Below, one piece after another: positions 51,209 to 62,031 of a stretch of 64,000 nt of DNA; position 1 is the first letter of the stretch, and every line of letters begins with the position of its first letter. Where the stretch lies: contig NZ_QJUI01000001.1 in assembly GCF_004327285.1 (NCBI RefSeq), positions 124,001 to 188,000 of the forward strand. Direction: 5' to 3'. The position numbers were made by a program, and so were the translations under genes. This DNA is from Phytopseudomonas daroniae. GTDB lineage: Bacteria > Pseudomonadota > Gammaproteobacteria > Pseudomonadales > Pseudomonadaceae. The notes under the pieces were generated by a model. That model worked only from the letters and a program-made list of their open reading frames with translations, did not search any database and had not been told where the DNA came from.

Positions 51209-51816
51209 AGGCCCCTTACCTCGGCGCGATTCAGCGCCAGCCACTGCAAGGCGATGATGCTCGCCGCATTGTTGATCAGCCCATCCCTGACCGCCTGCAA
51301 GGCATCCTCGAAAGGCCATACCTGCACGCGAATGTCCTCGCCCTCTTCCTCCAGGCCGTGTATGCCGCCCACCCCGGCGCTGTCGCAACGACCGAGAAAC
51401 AGATGCACGAACTCGTCGGAGCCGCCCGGCGACGGGAAATAGCGGGTTATCGGCCACAACGACGTCAGCGTCAGCCCAGCTTCTTCCTCGGCTTCACGTA
51501 GCGCCACTTCATCGGGCTCTTCGTCCTTGTCGATCAAGCCTGCCACCAGCTCGACCAACCAGGGGTTGGTGGCCTTGTGCATGGCGCCGACGCGAAACTG
51601 CTCGATCAGCACCACGCTGTCGGTCACCGCATCGTAGGGCAGCACGCAAACGGCATCGTGGCGGATGAACAGTTCACGGCTAAGCACCGGCCCCATGCCG
51701 CCTGAGAACTGCTGGTGGCGCAGGCGGAAGCGATCCAGGCGATAAAAACCTCGGAAGCACTCTTCACGCTCGATGATTTCCACCGCATCCGGGCCGGGGG
51801 TAAAGGTTTCGGTCAT
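51199..51816 (-). CDS. nudF: ADP-ribose pyrophosphatase NudF
   Basis: Nudix hydrolase that splits ADP-ribose to AMP and ribose 5-phosphate. The 205-residue protein has the Nudix box from GLIDKDEEPDEVALREAEEE to AGL (about residues 93-115), with REAEEEAG fitting RExxEExG, followed by the ADP-ribose subgroup proline about 16 residues later (SPGGSDE). Overlaps the DUF1249 gene, so the two share a transcript with cpdA. Confidence 0.94.
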   Translation of the reverse strand: MTETFTPGPDAVEIIEREECFRGFYRLDRFRLRHQQFSGGMGPVLSRELFIRHDAVCVLPYDAVTDSVVLIEQFRVGAMHKATNPWLVELVAGLIDKDEEPDEVALREAEEEAGLTLTSLWPITRYFPSPGGSDEFVHLFLGRCDSAGVGGIHGLEEEGEDIRVQVWPFEDALQAVRDGLINNAASIIALQWLALNRAEVRGLWG

Positions 51817-51853
51817 CTGCTGCTCTCTCGTTACGTGCGGATTGAATGCATCC

Positions 51854-51866
51854 TAGGGTCTGTTAA
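51854..51866. repeat. Solitary MITE end
   Basis: TAGGGTCTGTTAA upstream of nudF equals one end of the element family, with no matching partner end nearby. It may be a fragment or chance; it lies in the divergent gap between nudF and the lipoprotein gene. Confidence 0.4.
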
Positions 51867-51985
51867 GGCTCTCCCGCAAGCGATGCAGCGAAAGCCTGGC
51901 CGATCCGCTCGCGTTGGCGAATAATCGCGAACTCCCCTGCCGTCAGGCAGTCGAACACCCGTCCTTCGCCAATGGCTTTTCCTGC

Positions 51986-52744
51986 ATGAATACATCCACC
52001 ATTGCCCGCCTCGGCGCTATCCTCAGCCTCGGTCTGTTGCTCGGCGCCTGCCAAAGCCTGTCCAAACCCGACACGCCGCCAGCCCTCGCCACCACCCATG
52101 AGCGCTGGGAACACAAAGCGCCAGGCTGCACCGCCCAGGACTGCCCATTGGTCAATATCGAGCTGCAGCGCCTGGCCGATCAGCCCGAGCTCAATGCGCG
52201 CATCGAATCGACCCTGCTTGGCCTGGTGAGCGCCGCCACCGATACCCGACCGCAATCGCTGGCCGATCACGAGCGCGAGTTTCTCGCCAACGGCAAGCCC
52301 GGCTGGGTCAGCTATCTGCAGGCCAAGGTACTGAGCCAACATGACCGCCTGGTGGTGATCGAGCTGTCCAGCTACCACTTCATTGGCGGTGCCCATGGCG
52401 TACCCGGGCGCACCTACCTGAATTACGACCGCGAGCTGAACAAGGTACTGAGCCTGCAGGACATCCTCGTCCCCGGCGAAGAAACAGCGTTCTGGCAGAT
52501 CGCCCAGCGCGCCCACCAGGCCTGGCTGATCGCTCAGGGCCACGGTGACGATGCCGACTACCGTCAGACCTGGCCATTCGAGCGCACGCCGAACATCGCC
52601 TTGAACCCTGATGCCGTGCTGCTCAAATACGATGTCGCGCGCCTGGCGCCCTACTCCGACGGCCACCCGGAGATAAAGATTCCCTACAGCCAGCTGCAGG
52701 GCATCCTGCGCCCGGTCTACGTGCCAGGTGGTGCTGCACGCTGA
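51986..52744 (+). CDS. RsiV-like (DUF3298) lipoprotein
   Basis: A 252-residue lipoprotein: signal peptide MNTSTIARLGAILSLGLLLG with lipobox LGAC, then a domain of the DUF3298/PdaC-RsiV type (VVIELSSYHFIGGAHGVPGR and TYLNYDRELNKVLSLQDIL). The GGAHG segment is the family's hallmark. Related domains bind peptidoglycan or lysozyme in other bacteria; the role here is unknown. Position equals PA4972, between nudF and thiC. Start at 51986 chosen for the signal peptide. Confidence 0.82.
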   Translation: MNTSTIARLGAILSLGLLLGACQSLSKPDTPPALATTHERWEHKAPGCTAQDCPLVNIELQRLADQPELNARIESTLLGLVSAATDTRPQSLADHEREFLANGKPGWVSYLQAKVLSQHDRLVVIELSSYHFIGGAHGVPGRTYLNYDRELNKVLSLQDILVPGEETAFWQIAQRAHQAWLIAQGHGDDADYRQTWPFERTPNIALNPDAVLLKYDVARLAPYSDGHPEIKIPYSQLQGILRPVYVPGGAAR

Positions 52745-52790
52745 GTGAAGTCCGGGTGAACGGCAACCATGCCGCTCACCCGGCTGGGCT

Positions 52791-54995
<2,205 letters not shown>

Positions 54996-55009
54996 TAGAG
55001 GCGGATACC

Positions 55010-55097
55010 TCTTGTTCCCTACGCAGGCCTTAACCTGATCAGGTTCAACGGGATCCGGAACTATCCGATCTCAGCCTCCGATTCGAGGCACCCCGAC
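55010..55097 (-). promoter_or_regulatory. TPP riboswitch (THI element) of thiC
   Basis: Reverse strand shows the conserved pieces in order: GGGGTGCC, GGCTGAGATCGGATA, CCCGTTGAACCTGATCAGGT, TAAGGCCTGCGTAGGGAACA. These are the P2-P4 and P3 elements of the thiamine pyrophosphate aptamer. When TPP binds, thiC expression should fall. The expression platform is unclear because a repeat element follows at once; a small hairpin GAGG/CCTC lies at 54998-55011. Confidence 0.95.
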
Positions 55098-55256
55098 AAG
55101 AACCCGGCCAGTCTACTGACAGCCGGCAACGGCGGCAACGTGGATACGACCCGCAGGTCGGATAGTGACGTTTACATAGTCGGCACCGCGCGCCTTGACC
55201 ACCCCGATGGCCGGGCTTAGTCTCGCCGACTACTGCCCACTCTAGGATTCACTGAC

Positions 55257-56690
55257 ATGCTGCGCAGACTCTCCCTGGCCGTAGCCGTGACCGCCGCCTC
55301 AACCGCCACGACCTGGGCAGATCCTGCCCCACTATCGGTGCGTACCGATCTGATGTCGGTGTATCAGGAAGCCGCCGCCAACAATGCAGACCTGGCCGCC
55401 GCCCGTGCCGACTTCCAGGCCCGCCGCGAAGGCGTACCCCAGGCCCGCGCCGGCCTGCTGCCGAACCTCAGCGCCGGCGCACGGATGAACGATACCCGCA
55501 CCGCACTGGAGACGCCGGCCGCGACCCTGTCACGTAGCGGCACGGTTTATCAGGCCAACCTCAGCCAGCCGCTGTTCCGCGCCGATCGCTGGTTCCAGCT
55601 GCAGGCCGCCGAGGCGGTCAGCGAGCAGGCAGCCCTGGAGCTGTCTGCCACTGAACAGAACCTGATACTGCAGAGCGCCGACGCCTACTTCTCGGTGCTG
55701 CGCGCCCAGGACAACCTGGCCTCGACCAAGGCCGAAGAGGCCGCCTTCAAACGCCAGCTCGACCAGGCCAACGAGCGCTTCGAGGTTGGCCTGTCGGACA
55801 AGACCGACGTGCTCCAGGCCCAGGCCGGCTTCGATACGGCGCGAGCCAACCGGATCATCGCCGACCGTCAGGTGGAGGACGCCTTCCAGGCCCTGATCAC
55901 CTTGACCAACCGCGAGTACCGCAGCATCGAAGGCATCCAGCACAGCCTGCCGATTCTCACTCCGATGCCCAACGACGCTACCGCCTGGGTCAACACGGCC
56001 GCAGTGCAGAACCTCAACCTGCAGGCCAGCAATTTCGCGGTCAACGCCGCCGAAGAAACCCTGCGTCAGCGCAAGGCCGGGCACGCGCCGACCCTCGACG
56101 CCGTGGCCAGCTATCAGCGCGGCGACAACGACAACCTCGGTTTCACCAATACCGAAAGGCCGGGCGAGCCCCACTACAGCGGCGACGTAAGCCAGCGCAG
56201 CATCGGCCTGGAACTGAACATCCCGCTGTACAGCGGTGGCCTGACCAGCTCCCAGGCCCGCGAAGCCTATCAGCGCCTCAGCCAGTCCGAGCAGCAACGT
56301 GAAGGGCTACGCCGCGAGGTGGTGCAGAACACCCGCAACCTGTATCGCGCGGTGAATACCGACGTGGAAACCGTGCAGGCCCGCCGCCAGTCGATCATCT
56401 CCAACCAGAGTGCACTGGAGGCCACGGAAATCGGTTATCAGGTAGGCACACGCAATATCGTCGACGTGCTCGACGCCCAACGCCAGCTGTACAACGCGGT
56501 GCGCAACTACAACGACGCACGCTACGACTACATCCTCAACAACCTGCGCCTGAAGCAGGCTGCCGGCACCCTCAGCCCCGCAGACCTGGACGCCCTGGGT
56601 CGTTACCTGAAACCGGACTACAACCCGGATCGCGACTTCCTGCCCCCGGATCTGGCCCGCGCTGCCGAGGCCCAGCTGCAAGGCGAATAA
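55257..56690 (+). CDS. tolC: TolC-family outer-membrane efflux channel
   Basis: Outer-membrane channel for type I secretion and drug efflux. The 477-residue precursor has a signal peptide (MLRRLSLAVAVTAASTATTW, cleaved near WAD-PAP) and the internal duplication of OEP repeats: ANLSQPLFRADRWFQLQAAE and ELNIPLYSGGLTSSQAREAY, with DVLDAQRQLYNAVRNYNDAR near the end. The sequence belongs to the TolC rather than the OprM group. Divergent from thiC; no pump genes adjoin. Position equals PA4974. Confidence 0.93.
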   Translation: MLRRLSLAVAVTAASTATTWADPAPLSVRTDLMSVYQEAAANNADLAAARADFQARREGVPQARAGLLPNLSAGARMNDTRTALETPAATLSRSGTVYQANLSQPLFRADRWFQLQAAEAVSEQAALELSATEQNLILQSADAYFSVLRAQDNLASTKAEEAAFKRQLDQANERFEVGLSDKTDVLQAQAGFDTARANRIIADRQVEDAFQALITLTNREYRSIEGIQHSLPILTPMPNDATAWVNTAAVQNLNLQASNFAVNAAEETLRQRKAGHAPTLDAVASYQRGDNDNLGFTNTERPGEPHYSGDVSQRSIGLELNIPLYSGGLTSSQAREAYQRLSQSEQQREGLRREVVQNTRNLYRAVNTDVETVQARRQSIISNQSALEATEIGYQVGTRNIVDVLDAQRQLYNAVRNYNDARYDYILNNLRLKQAAGTLSPADLDALGRYLKPDYNPDRDFLPPDLARAAEAQLQGE

Positions 56691-56692
56691 GC

Positions 56693-56826
56693 AGGGTGGA
56701 TCGGGGCGCGTAGCTGACGCTTTTTTCGTCCACCATTGCGGTCTCGACACGCTGTCGTCACAGGATGCGATTTAGTCGTAGGATGGGTGAAACCCATCAA
56801 TTGCCGATGGGTTGCACCCATCCTAC
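56693..56826. repeat. Two palindromic repeats after tolC
   Basis: Positions 56693-56736 hold half of the GGGTGGATCGGGGCGCGTAG repeat (with TTTTTTCGTCCACCATTGC); 56778-56826 hold a complete GTAGGATGGGTGAAACCCAT palindrome with ATGGGTTGCACCCATCCTAC. They lie between the convergent tolC and waaA genes and may act as a terminator. Confidence 0.65.
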
Positions 56827-56901
56827 GACCTGCGATTACCCGCTTCCGCTACTTTGCTGCCTAAATACCAGAAACCTGCCTTGAAAGATCACGAACAGGT
56901 T

Positions 56902-58185
56902 CTATGCGAGCAGCCTTGCCAACCCATCCAGCAACCGCTGCAGCGCGCCTTGATTGGCCTTGAGCACTGCCAGGCCGGCCTCGCGCATGGCCGCCGCACG
57001 TGCAGGCTCGTGCAACAGCAACGCGACCTGGGCGCCGAGCGCCTTGGCATCCGCCACCTCGCAGAGCGCGCCACGCTCAAGCAGTTGCGCGGTGATCTCC
57101 TGAAAGTTGAAGCGGTGCGGCCCCATGATCACCGGAAGCCCCAGCGCCGCTGGCTCCAGCGGGTTATGGCCGCCCGTCTCGACCAGGCTGCCGCCGACGA
57201 AGGCGACATCAGCCAGGCCATACAGAAACATCAATTCGCCCATGCTGTCGCCGAGCAGTACCTGCACATTAGGGCCAACAGCCTCGCCTGAAGAGCGACG
57301 CACGAAACTCAGGCCTGCCTCACGCAGCTGCGCGGCAGCACTGTCGAAACGCTCCAGATGACGGGGCACCAGAATCAGCAGAGCATCCGGCTGAGTAGCG
57401 AGCAATTGCTGATGCGCCTGTATCACCAGCGCATCTTCTCCCTCACGGGTGCTGGCGGCGATCCACACAGGCCGTTGCTGCGCCTGCCATTGCTCACGCA
57501 GCGTAGTGGCACGCGCCAACACAGTTGCATCCACTTGCTGGTCGAACTTGATCGAGCCGGTCACCTCTACCGCTTCAGGCCGGGCTCCGAGGGCAATGAA
57601 GCGCTGCGCCTCGACCTGGCTCTGTACCGCGAGCAAAGTCAGCTCGGCGAGCATCGGCGCAGTGAGCTTGGCAAAGCGTCCGTAGCCTCTGGCGGAGCGC
57701 TCGGACAATCGGCCATTGGCCAGCGCCACCGGAATACCTCGACGGGCACACTGGTGGATGTAGTTGGGCCACAGCTCGGTTTCCATGATCACCGCCAGGC
57801 GCGGACGAACTCGCTCGAGAAAGCGCGACGCAGCCCAGGGCAGATCGTAGGGCAGGTAGCAATGCTGTACGCGGCCAGCGAACTGCTCCTCGGGAAACAG
57901 CGCACGAATACGCTCGGAACCGGTCGGGGTCATGCTGGTCAGGGTGATCGGCAGTTCCGGGTAACGCGCCAGCAGCTCACGCACCAGCGGCGCCGCCGCG
58001 ATGCTTTCCCCGACCGATACGGCATGCACCCAGATACCACCAGAGCGCAGCGGCGGCAGACCGAAGGCAAAGCGCTCGCCGACACGTTTGGCATAGGCAG
58101 GCGCGCGCCAGGCTCGCCAAATCAGGCGTAGACCGATCAACGGCAGGCAGAGATGGAACAGCAGGGTATAGAGATGTCGATTCAT
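56902..58185 (-). CDS. waaA: Kdo transferase WaaA
   Basis: 3-deoxy-D-manno-octulosonic acid transferase that adds Kdo to lipid A precursor at the inner membrane. The 427-residue GT30 protein has an N-terminal hydrophobic anchor (LYTLLFHLCLPLIGLRLIW), then WVHAVSVGESIAAAPLV with the catalytic Glu, METELWPNYIHQC, IKFDQQVD and a GT-B C-terminal nucleotide-sugar site GGSLVETGGHNPLEPAALG. Start at 58185 (MNRHLYTLLF); the longer frame is out of family. Confidence 0.95.
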   Translation of the reverse strand: MNRHLYTLLFHLCLPLIGLRLIWRAWRAPAYAKRVGERFAFGLPPLRSGGIWVHAVSVGESIAAAPLVRELLARYPELPITLTSMTPTGSERIRALFPEEQFAGRVQHCYLPYDLPWAASRFLERVRPRLAVIMETELWPNYIHQCARRGIPVALANGRLSERSARGYGRFAKLTAPMLAELTLLAVQSQVEAQRFIALGARPEAVEVTGSIKFDQQVDATVLARATTLREQWQAQQRPVWIAASTREGEDALVIQAHQQLLATQPDALLILVPRHLERFDSAAAQLREAGLSFVRRSSGEAVGPNVQVLLGDSMGELMFLYGLADVAFVGGSLVETGGHNPLEPAALGLPVIMGPHRFNFQEITAQLLERGALCEVADAKALGAQVALLLHEPARAAAMREAGLAVLKANQGALQRLLDGLARLLA

Positions 58186-58246
58186 GGCGGGGAAGCTTAG
58201 GGGCTGCGACCATTGCAGCACAAGCCAGGACAAGTGCTGCCCCTGC

Positions 58247-59134
58247 TCATGGTTCCAACACGCATAGGCGCTCGGCCAGGTACTGCGCCAGCCACTGCGC
58301 CGCCGGCCCCAGGGCCTCATCACGACGAAACACCAGTTCCAGCGGCAACGGTGGCGCGATCCAGTCGCTGCTCAGCTCGACCAGATGCCCCTGATAGGTC
58401 GGGTACTGCGCTACGTGCCGGGGCAGGCAGGCCCAGCCCAGGTTGCGCATCAGCAGCTCGGCCATCACGTAAAAACTGTCGGTGCGCCAGGCCGTGGGGC
58501 TGACCCGCTCGTTACCGGGATAGTGACTGTCCTGCAGAGTAATCAGCAGTTGTCGGTGCCTGGCCAATTCGCGACGACCGACGGAGCGCCCCTGTGCCAG
58601 CGGATGACCGGCGCCGCAGACCATGACCATATCCACCATGCCCAGGCGGCGGCGCTCCAGCTCAGCGGGCATGCCCTCGTGATGAAACAGCAGACCGAGG
58701 TCGGCACGCCGCTCCAGCAGTTGTCGCGCCACCACACCCTGCCCGCCGCTGGTCATTTGCAACTCGACCCGCGGAAAGGCCTGGGCCAGCGCCTCCAGGC
58801 TGTCGAGCACCGGCGGCATCGGCAAGGCTTCGTCCTGGGCCAGACGCAGGCAGACCTCCTCGCCTCGCGACAGCCCCAGCGCGCGCCCCTCCAGTCGCTG
58901 ACACTGGCGCAGCAGCTCGCGAGCTTCTTCGAGCAACGCCTGACCGGCCTCAGTGAGGCGCGGCTGACGACCGCTACTACGCTCGAACAGGCGCACGCCA
59001 AGATCGTCTTCCAGGGCCGCCACGGCAGTACTGACCGCCGACTGCACACGTCCAAAGCGTCGCGCTACGGCAGAAAACGAATTGCCCTCGGCGACAGCAA
59101 CGAAGACCTCCAGTTGCTCAAGACTCCAGCGCAC
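58247..59134 (-). CDS. LysR-type transcriptional regulator
   Basis: A 295-residue LysR regulator with N-terminal helix-turn-helix (LEQLEVFVAVAEGNSFSAVA then VQSAVSTAVAALEDDLGVRL) and a full effector domain. Matches PA4989 in position, divergent from the SMR gene 86 nt away, which it may control. Its own effector is unknown. Confidence 0.9.
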   Translation of the reverse strand: MRWSLEQLEVFVAVAEGNSFSAVARRFGRVQSAVSTAVAALEDDLGVRLFERSSGRQPRLTEAGQALLEEARELLRQCQRLEGRALGLSRGEEVCLRLAQDEALPMPPVLDSLEALAQAFPRVELQMTSGGQGVVARQLLERRADLGLLFHHEGMPAELERRRLGMVDMVMVCGAGHPLAQGRSVGRRELARHRQLLITLQDSHYPGNERVSPTAWRTDSFYVMAELLMRNLGWACLPRHVAQYPTYQGHLVELSSDWIAPPLPLELVFRRDEALGPAAQWLAQYLAERLCVLEP

Positions 59135-59220
59135 AACCTATCTCCACTTCAGATAGGTAATGAGTTTACCTAATAAAGTGAGTCCGTAGAATTGGCGCTC
59201 TGTTAATAGGAGTGCTGCCG

Positions 59221-59553
59221 ATGAACGGTTATCTCTATCTCGCCCTGGCCATTGCTGCCGAGGTGGTCGCCACCACTTCCATGAAGGCCGTCGACGGCTT
59301 CAACAAGCCCCTGCCACTGCTGCTGGTGATCGTCGGTTACAGCATCGCGTTCTGGATGCTGATCCTGGTGGTGCGCACCATCCCTGTGGGTATTGCCTAC
59401 GCCATCTGGGCTGGCCTGGGCATCGTGCTGGTCAGCATCGCGGCCATGTTCGTCTATGGCCAGAAACCGGATCTGCCCGCAGTGCTGGGCATGGGCCTGA
59501 TCGTCAGCGGCGTGGTGGTGATCCAGCTGTTCTCCCGCGTTACCGGCCATTGA
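59221..59553 (+). CDS. emrE: Small multidrug resistance exporter (EmrE-like)
   Basis: A 110-residue four-helix proton antiporter for toxic cations. Essential Glu14 is in the first helix (LALAIAAEVVATTSMKA); helix 3 has GIAYAIWAGLGIVLVSIAAM and helix 4 GMGLIVSGVVVIQLFS. Start at 59221 has TAGGAGTGCTGCC before it. No guanidine riboswitch sequence is present upstream, so a drug-type rather than a guanidinium exporter is likelier. Same position as PA4990. Confidence 0.92.
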   Translation: MNGYLYLALAIAAEVVATTSMKAVDGFNKPLPLLLVIVGYSIAFWMLILVVRTIPVGIAYAIWAGLGIVLVSIAAMFVYGQKPDLPAVLGMGLIVSGVVVIQLFSRVTGH

Positions 59554-59628
59554 AAGCAGCTGCAAGCCTCAAGCGGCAAGTTGAAGCAGACCGGTGCAAC
59601 GCCTGGCTTTGGCTTCTAGCTTGAAACC
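59554..59628. repeat. CAAGC-type hairpin repeat after emrE
   Basis: GCAGCTGCAAGCCTCAAGCG and GGCTTCTAGCTTGAAAC form an imperfect hairpin, same family as 14754-14846. It may end the emrE transcript. Confidence 0.55.
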
Positions 59629-59897
59629 TAGGGTCTGTTCCCGTTTCACGCACGGCCGCGCCGGAGCCAGTTTTTGCGCGAGGCAAGGCACGAGATGTGA
59701 AGTTTGGCGGGCCAAATGAGCCATCGAGTAACGCCGCATCGCGCAAAAACTGGCCCGGCCCTGCGGGTTGCGCGGGAAATGACCTCCGCTGTCGTTGCAG
59801 GACTTGGCAAGGGAACAACCATTCCCGGCGTCCTGCGCCTAACCGGAGGCCATTTCTCGCGGCAACGCGGCTCGCGCTGAAACGGAAACAGACCCTA
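59629..59897. mobile_element. MITE-like element, full copy C (269 bp)
   Basis: Left end TAGGGTCTGTTCCCGTTTCA, right end TGAAACGGAAACAGACCCTA, so the terminal repeat carries paired changes relative to copies A and B. The internal hairpins are conserved (GCCAGTTTTTGCGCGA with TCGCGCAAAAACTGGC, and GGGAAATGACCTCCG with CGGAGGCCATTTCTC). It is 58 nt upstream of the FAD oxidoreductase ATG and thus lies in its promoter zone. Confidence 0.8.
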
Positions 59898-59955
59898 AGG
59901 CTCTCCCCTCCCCGCGGGGCTATACTGCGCACCTGTTTTCCTGAGAGGCACCCGC

Positions 59956-61128
59956 ATGTCCCAAACTCTGAGCACAGACGTCCTGATCGTCGGCGGTGGT
60001 GTCGCCGGTCTGTGGCTGAATGCGCGCCTGCGTGCCCAGGGCTACGCTACCTTGCTGGTGGAGCGCGAGAGCCTGGGTGGCGGGCAGAGCGTCAAGTCCC
60101 AGGGGATCATTCACGGCGGCGCCAAATATGCCCTGCACGGCGCCCTGAGCGGCGCCTCCGAAGCCATCGCCGACATGCCACGGCGCTGGCGCGAAGCGCT
60201 GGACGGTAGCGGCGAATTGGATCTATCCGGCGTGCGCCTGCTCTCCGATGCGCATTACCTGTGGTCGCCCGGCACCCTGGCCGGCAACCTCACCAGCTTC
60301 TTCGCCAGCAAAGCCGTGCGCGGCCGCGTCGATCAGGTCAAGGGCGAGCAATTGCCGGCGGCCCTGCAAGACCCGAAATTCAAGGGCAAGGTCTACCGCC
60401 TGGCGGAACTGGTAGTCGACGTGCCCAGCCTGATCGCACGCCTGGCCGATCTGGCCGGCGACAGCCTGCTAGCCGCCAACGACATCCAGCCGGTTCACGA
60501 GCATGGACAACTCGTCGGCCTGAGTGTCGATGGCCGAGAAATCCGTGCTCAGCGCATCGTGCTCAGCGCCGGTCGCGGCAATGCCGACCTGCTCACCAGC
60601 TTGCATATCGCGCAACCAACCCAGCAACTGCGTCCCCTGCATATGGTGATGGTCAAGGGGCCGACCCTGAAGCCGCTGTATGCTCACTGCCTCGGCGGTG
60701 GCCCCAAGCCGCGGATCACGGTCACCAGCCACCCGAGTGCCGATGGCGAGTGGGTCTGGTACCTCGGCGGCGACCTGGCCGAAGCCGACGGCGTGGCACG
60801 CGACGAGGCGGCGCAGATCGAGGCTGCGCGCAAAGAGCTCGCGCAATTGCTGCCCTGGGTCGACCTGTCGGCAGCCCAGTGGGCAACCCTGCGAGTCGAC
60901 CGCGCCGAACCTGCGCAAAGCGGCCTGGTGCGCCCGGACAATGCCTTTGTCAGCGCCCAAGGTGCGCTGCTGGTCGGCTGGCCGACCAAACTGGCCTTGG
61001 CGCCGGACTTCGCCGACCGCGTGCTGGCCAGCCTCGAGCATGACGGTATTCGCCCTGGCCAGCACGCCGCCCCGCCCGAGCTACCACGCCCGGCAATTGG
61101 CCGCCCCGCCTGGGAGACGTCATTCTGA
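59956..61128 (+). CDS. FAD-dependent oxidoreductase (PA4991-like)
   Basis: A 390-residue DAO-family flavoprotein with N-terminal dinucleotide fold DVLIVGGGVAGLWLNARLRA, the segment GGGQSVKSQGIIHGGAKYAL, and C-terminal substrate-domain sequence. The electron acceptor and substrate are unknown. The TGA stop overlaps the next gene's ATG (TGATG), so it is translationally coupled to the aldo/keto reductase. Confidence 0.85.
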   Translation: MSQTLSTDVLIVGGGVAGLWLNARLRAQGYATLLVERESLGGGQSVKSQGIIHGGAKYALHGALSGASEAIADMPRRWREALDGSGELDLSGVRLLSDAHYLWSPGTLAGNLTSFFASKAVRGRVDQVKGEQLPAALQDPKFKGKVYRLAELVVDVPSLIARLADLAGDSLLAANDIQPVHEHGQLVGLSVDGREIRAQRIVLSAGRGNADLLTSLHIAQPTQQLRPLHMVMVKGPTLKPLYAHCLGGGPKPRITVTSHPSADGEWVWYLGGDLAEADGVARDEAAQIEAARKELAQLLPWVDLSAAQWATLRVDRAEPAQSGLVRPDNAFVSAQGALLVGWPTKLALAPDFADRVLASLEHDGIRPGQHAAPPELPRPAIGRPAWETSF

Positions 61129-61961
61129 TGCGCGATCTACACCAGCTACACCGCCCTCTGGGCTCTACAGGCCTCAGCGTTTCTCCCCTCGGGCTGGGCA
61201 CGGTGAAGCTCGGCCGTGATCAGGGTGTCAAATACCCCAATGGCTTCACCATTCCCGATGATCAGCAGGTGCACCAACTGCTCGATCTGGCCCGCGAGCT
61301 GGGTATCAACCTGATCGATACGGCACCGGCCTACGGCACCAGCGAACAACGCCTCGGCCCGCTGCTACGCGGCCAGCGTCAGGACTGGGTGATCGTCAGC
61401 AAGGTGGGCGAGGAATTCGAAGGTGGGCAGTCCCGCTTCGACTTCTCCCGCGCTCATACGCGCCTGTCGGTGGAGCGCAGTCTGAAACGCCTGGAAACGG
61501 ACTACATCGACCTGATGCTGGTGCACTCCAACGGCGATGATCTGTCGATCCTGCAAAACGAAGCCGTCTACGACACCCTTGCCGAACTCAAGCAGGCCGG
61601 GCTTATCCGCGGCTTCGGCTTCTCCGGCAAGACCGTCGAAGGTGGTCTGCTGGCGCTCGAACGTGGCGACTGCGCCATGATTACCTACAACCTCGGCGAG
61701 CAGCACGAAAAACCGGTATTGGACTATGCTGCCTGTCACGCCAAAGGCATCCTGATCAAGAAGGCACTGGCCAGCGGTCATGCCTGCCTCGATGCCGGCG
61801 TCGATCCGGTACGCGCCAGCTTCGAGCTGATTTTCGGCCACCCAGGCGTCGGCAGTGCAATCGTCGGCACCATCAATCCACTGCACCTGGCCCACAATGT
61901 CGCCATGGCCGCCGAAGTAATCGTTGCCACTAATGCCGGTAACAAAGCATCAGGAGATTAA
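61128..61961 (+). CDS. Aldo/keto reductase
   Basis: A 277-residue NADPH-dependent oxidoreductase of the aldo/keto reductase fold: GTVKLGRDQG, NLIDTAPAYGTSEQRLG with the catalytic Tyr, VIVSKVGEEF with the Lys, LMLVHSNGDD with the His, and a C-terminal VGTINPLHLAHNV cofactor segment. Substrate unknown. Coupled to the FAD oxidoreductase; same pairing as PA4991-PA4992, suggesting a joint pathway. Confidence 0.9.
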   Translation: MRDLHQLHRPLGSTGLSVSPLGLGTVKLGRDQGVKYPNGFTIPDDQQVHQLLDLARELGINLIDTAPAYGTSEQRLGPLLRGQRQDWVIVSKVGEEFEGGQSRFDFSRAHTRLSVERSLKRLETDYIDLMLVHSNGDDLSILQNEAVYDTLAELKQAGLIRGFGFSGKTVEGGLLALERGDCAMITYNLGEQHEKPVLDYAACHAKGILIKKALASGHACLDAGVDPVRASFELIFGHPGVGSAIVGTINPLHLAHNVAMAAEVIVATNAGNKASGD

Positions 61962-62031
61962 TGAATCTGGCGTACCACGCACGCCCTTGACGCCGCATAT
62001 GCGGCCGACCCCGACGTAAGAAGGAGCCGAC

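Noticed and set aside
59135..59220. Guanidine riboswitch before the SMR gene
   Set aside because: No ACGR repeats or paired mini-ykkC hairpins; gap is short and AT-rich.
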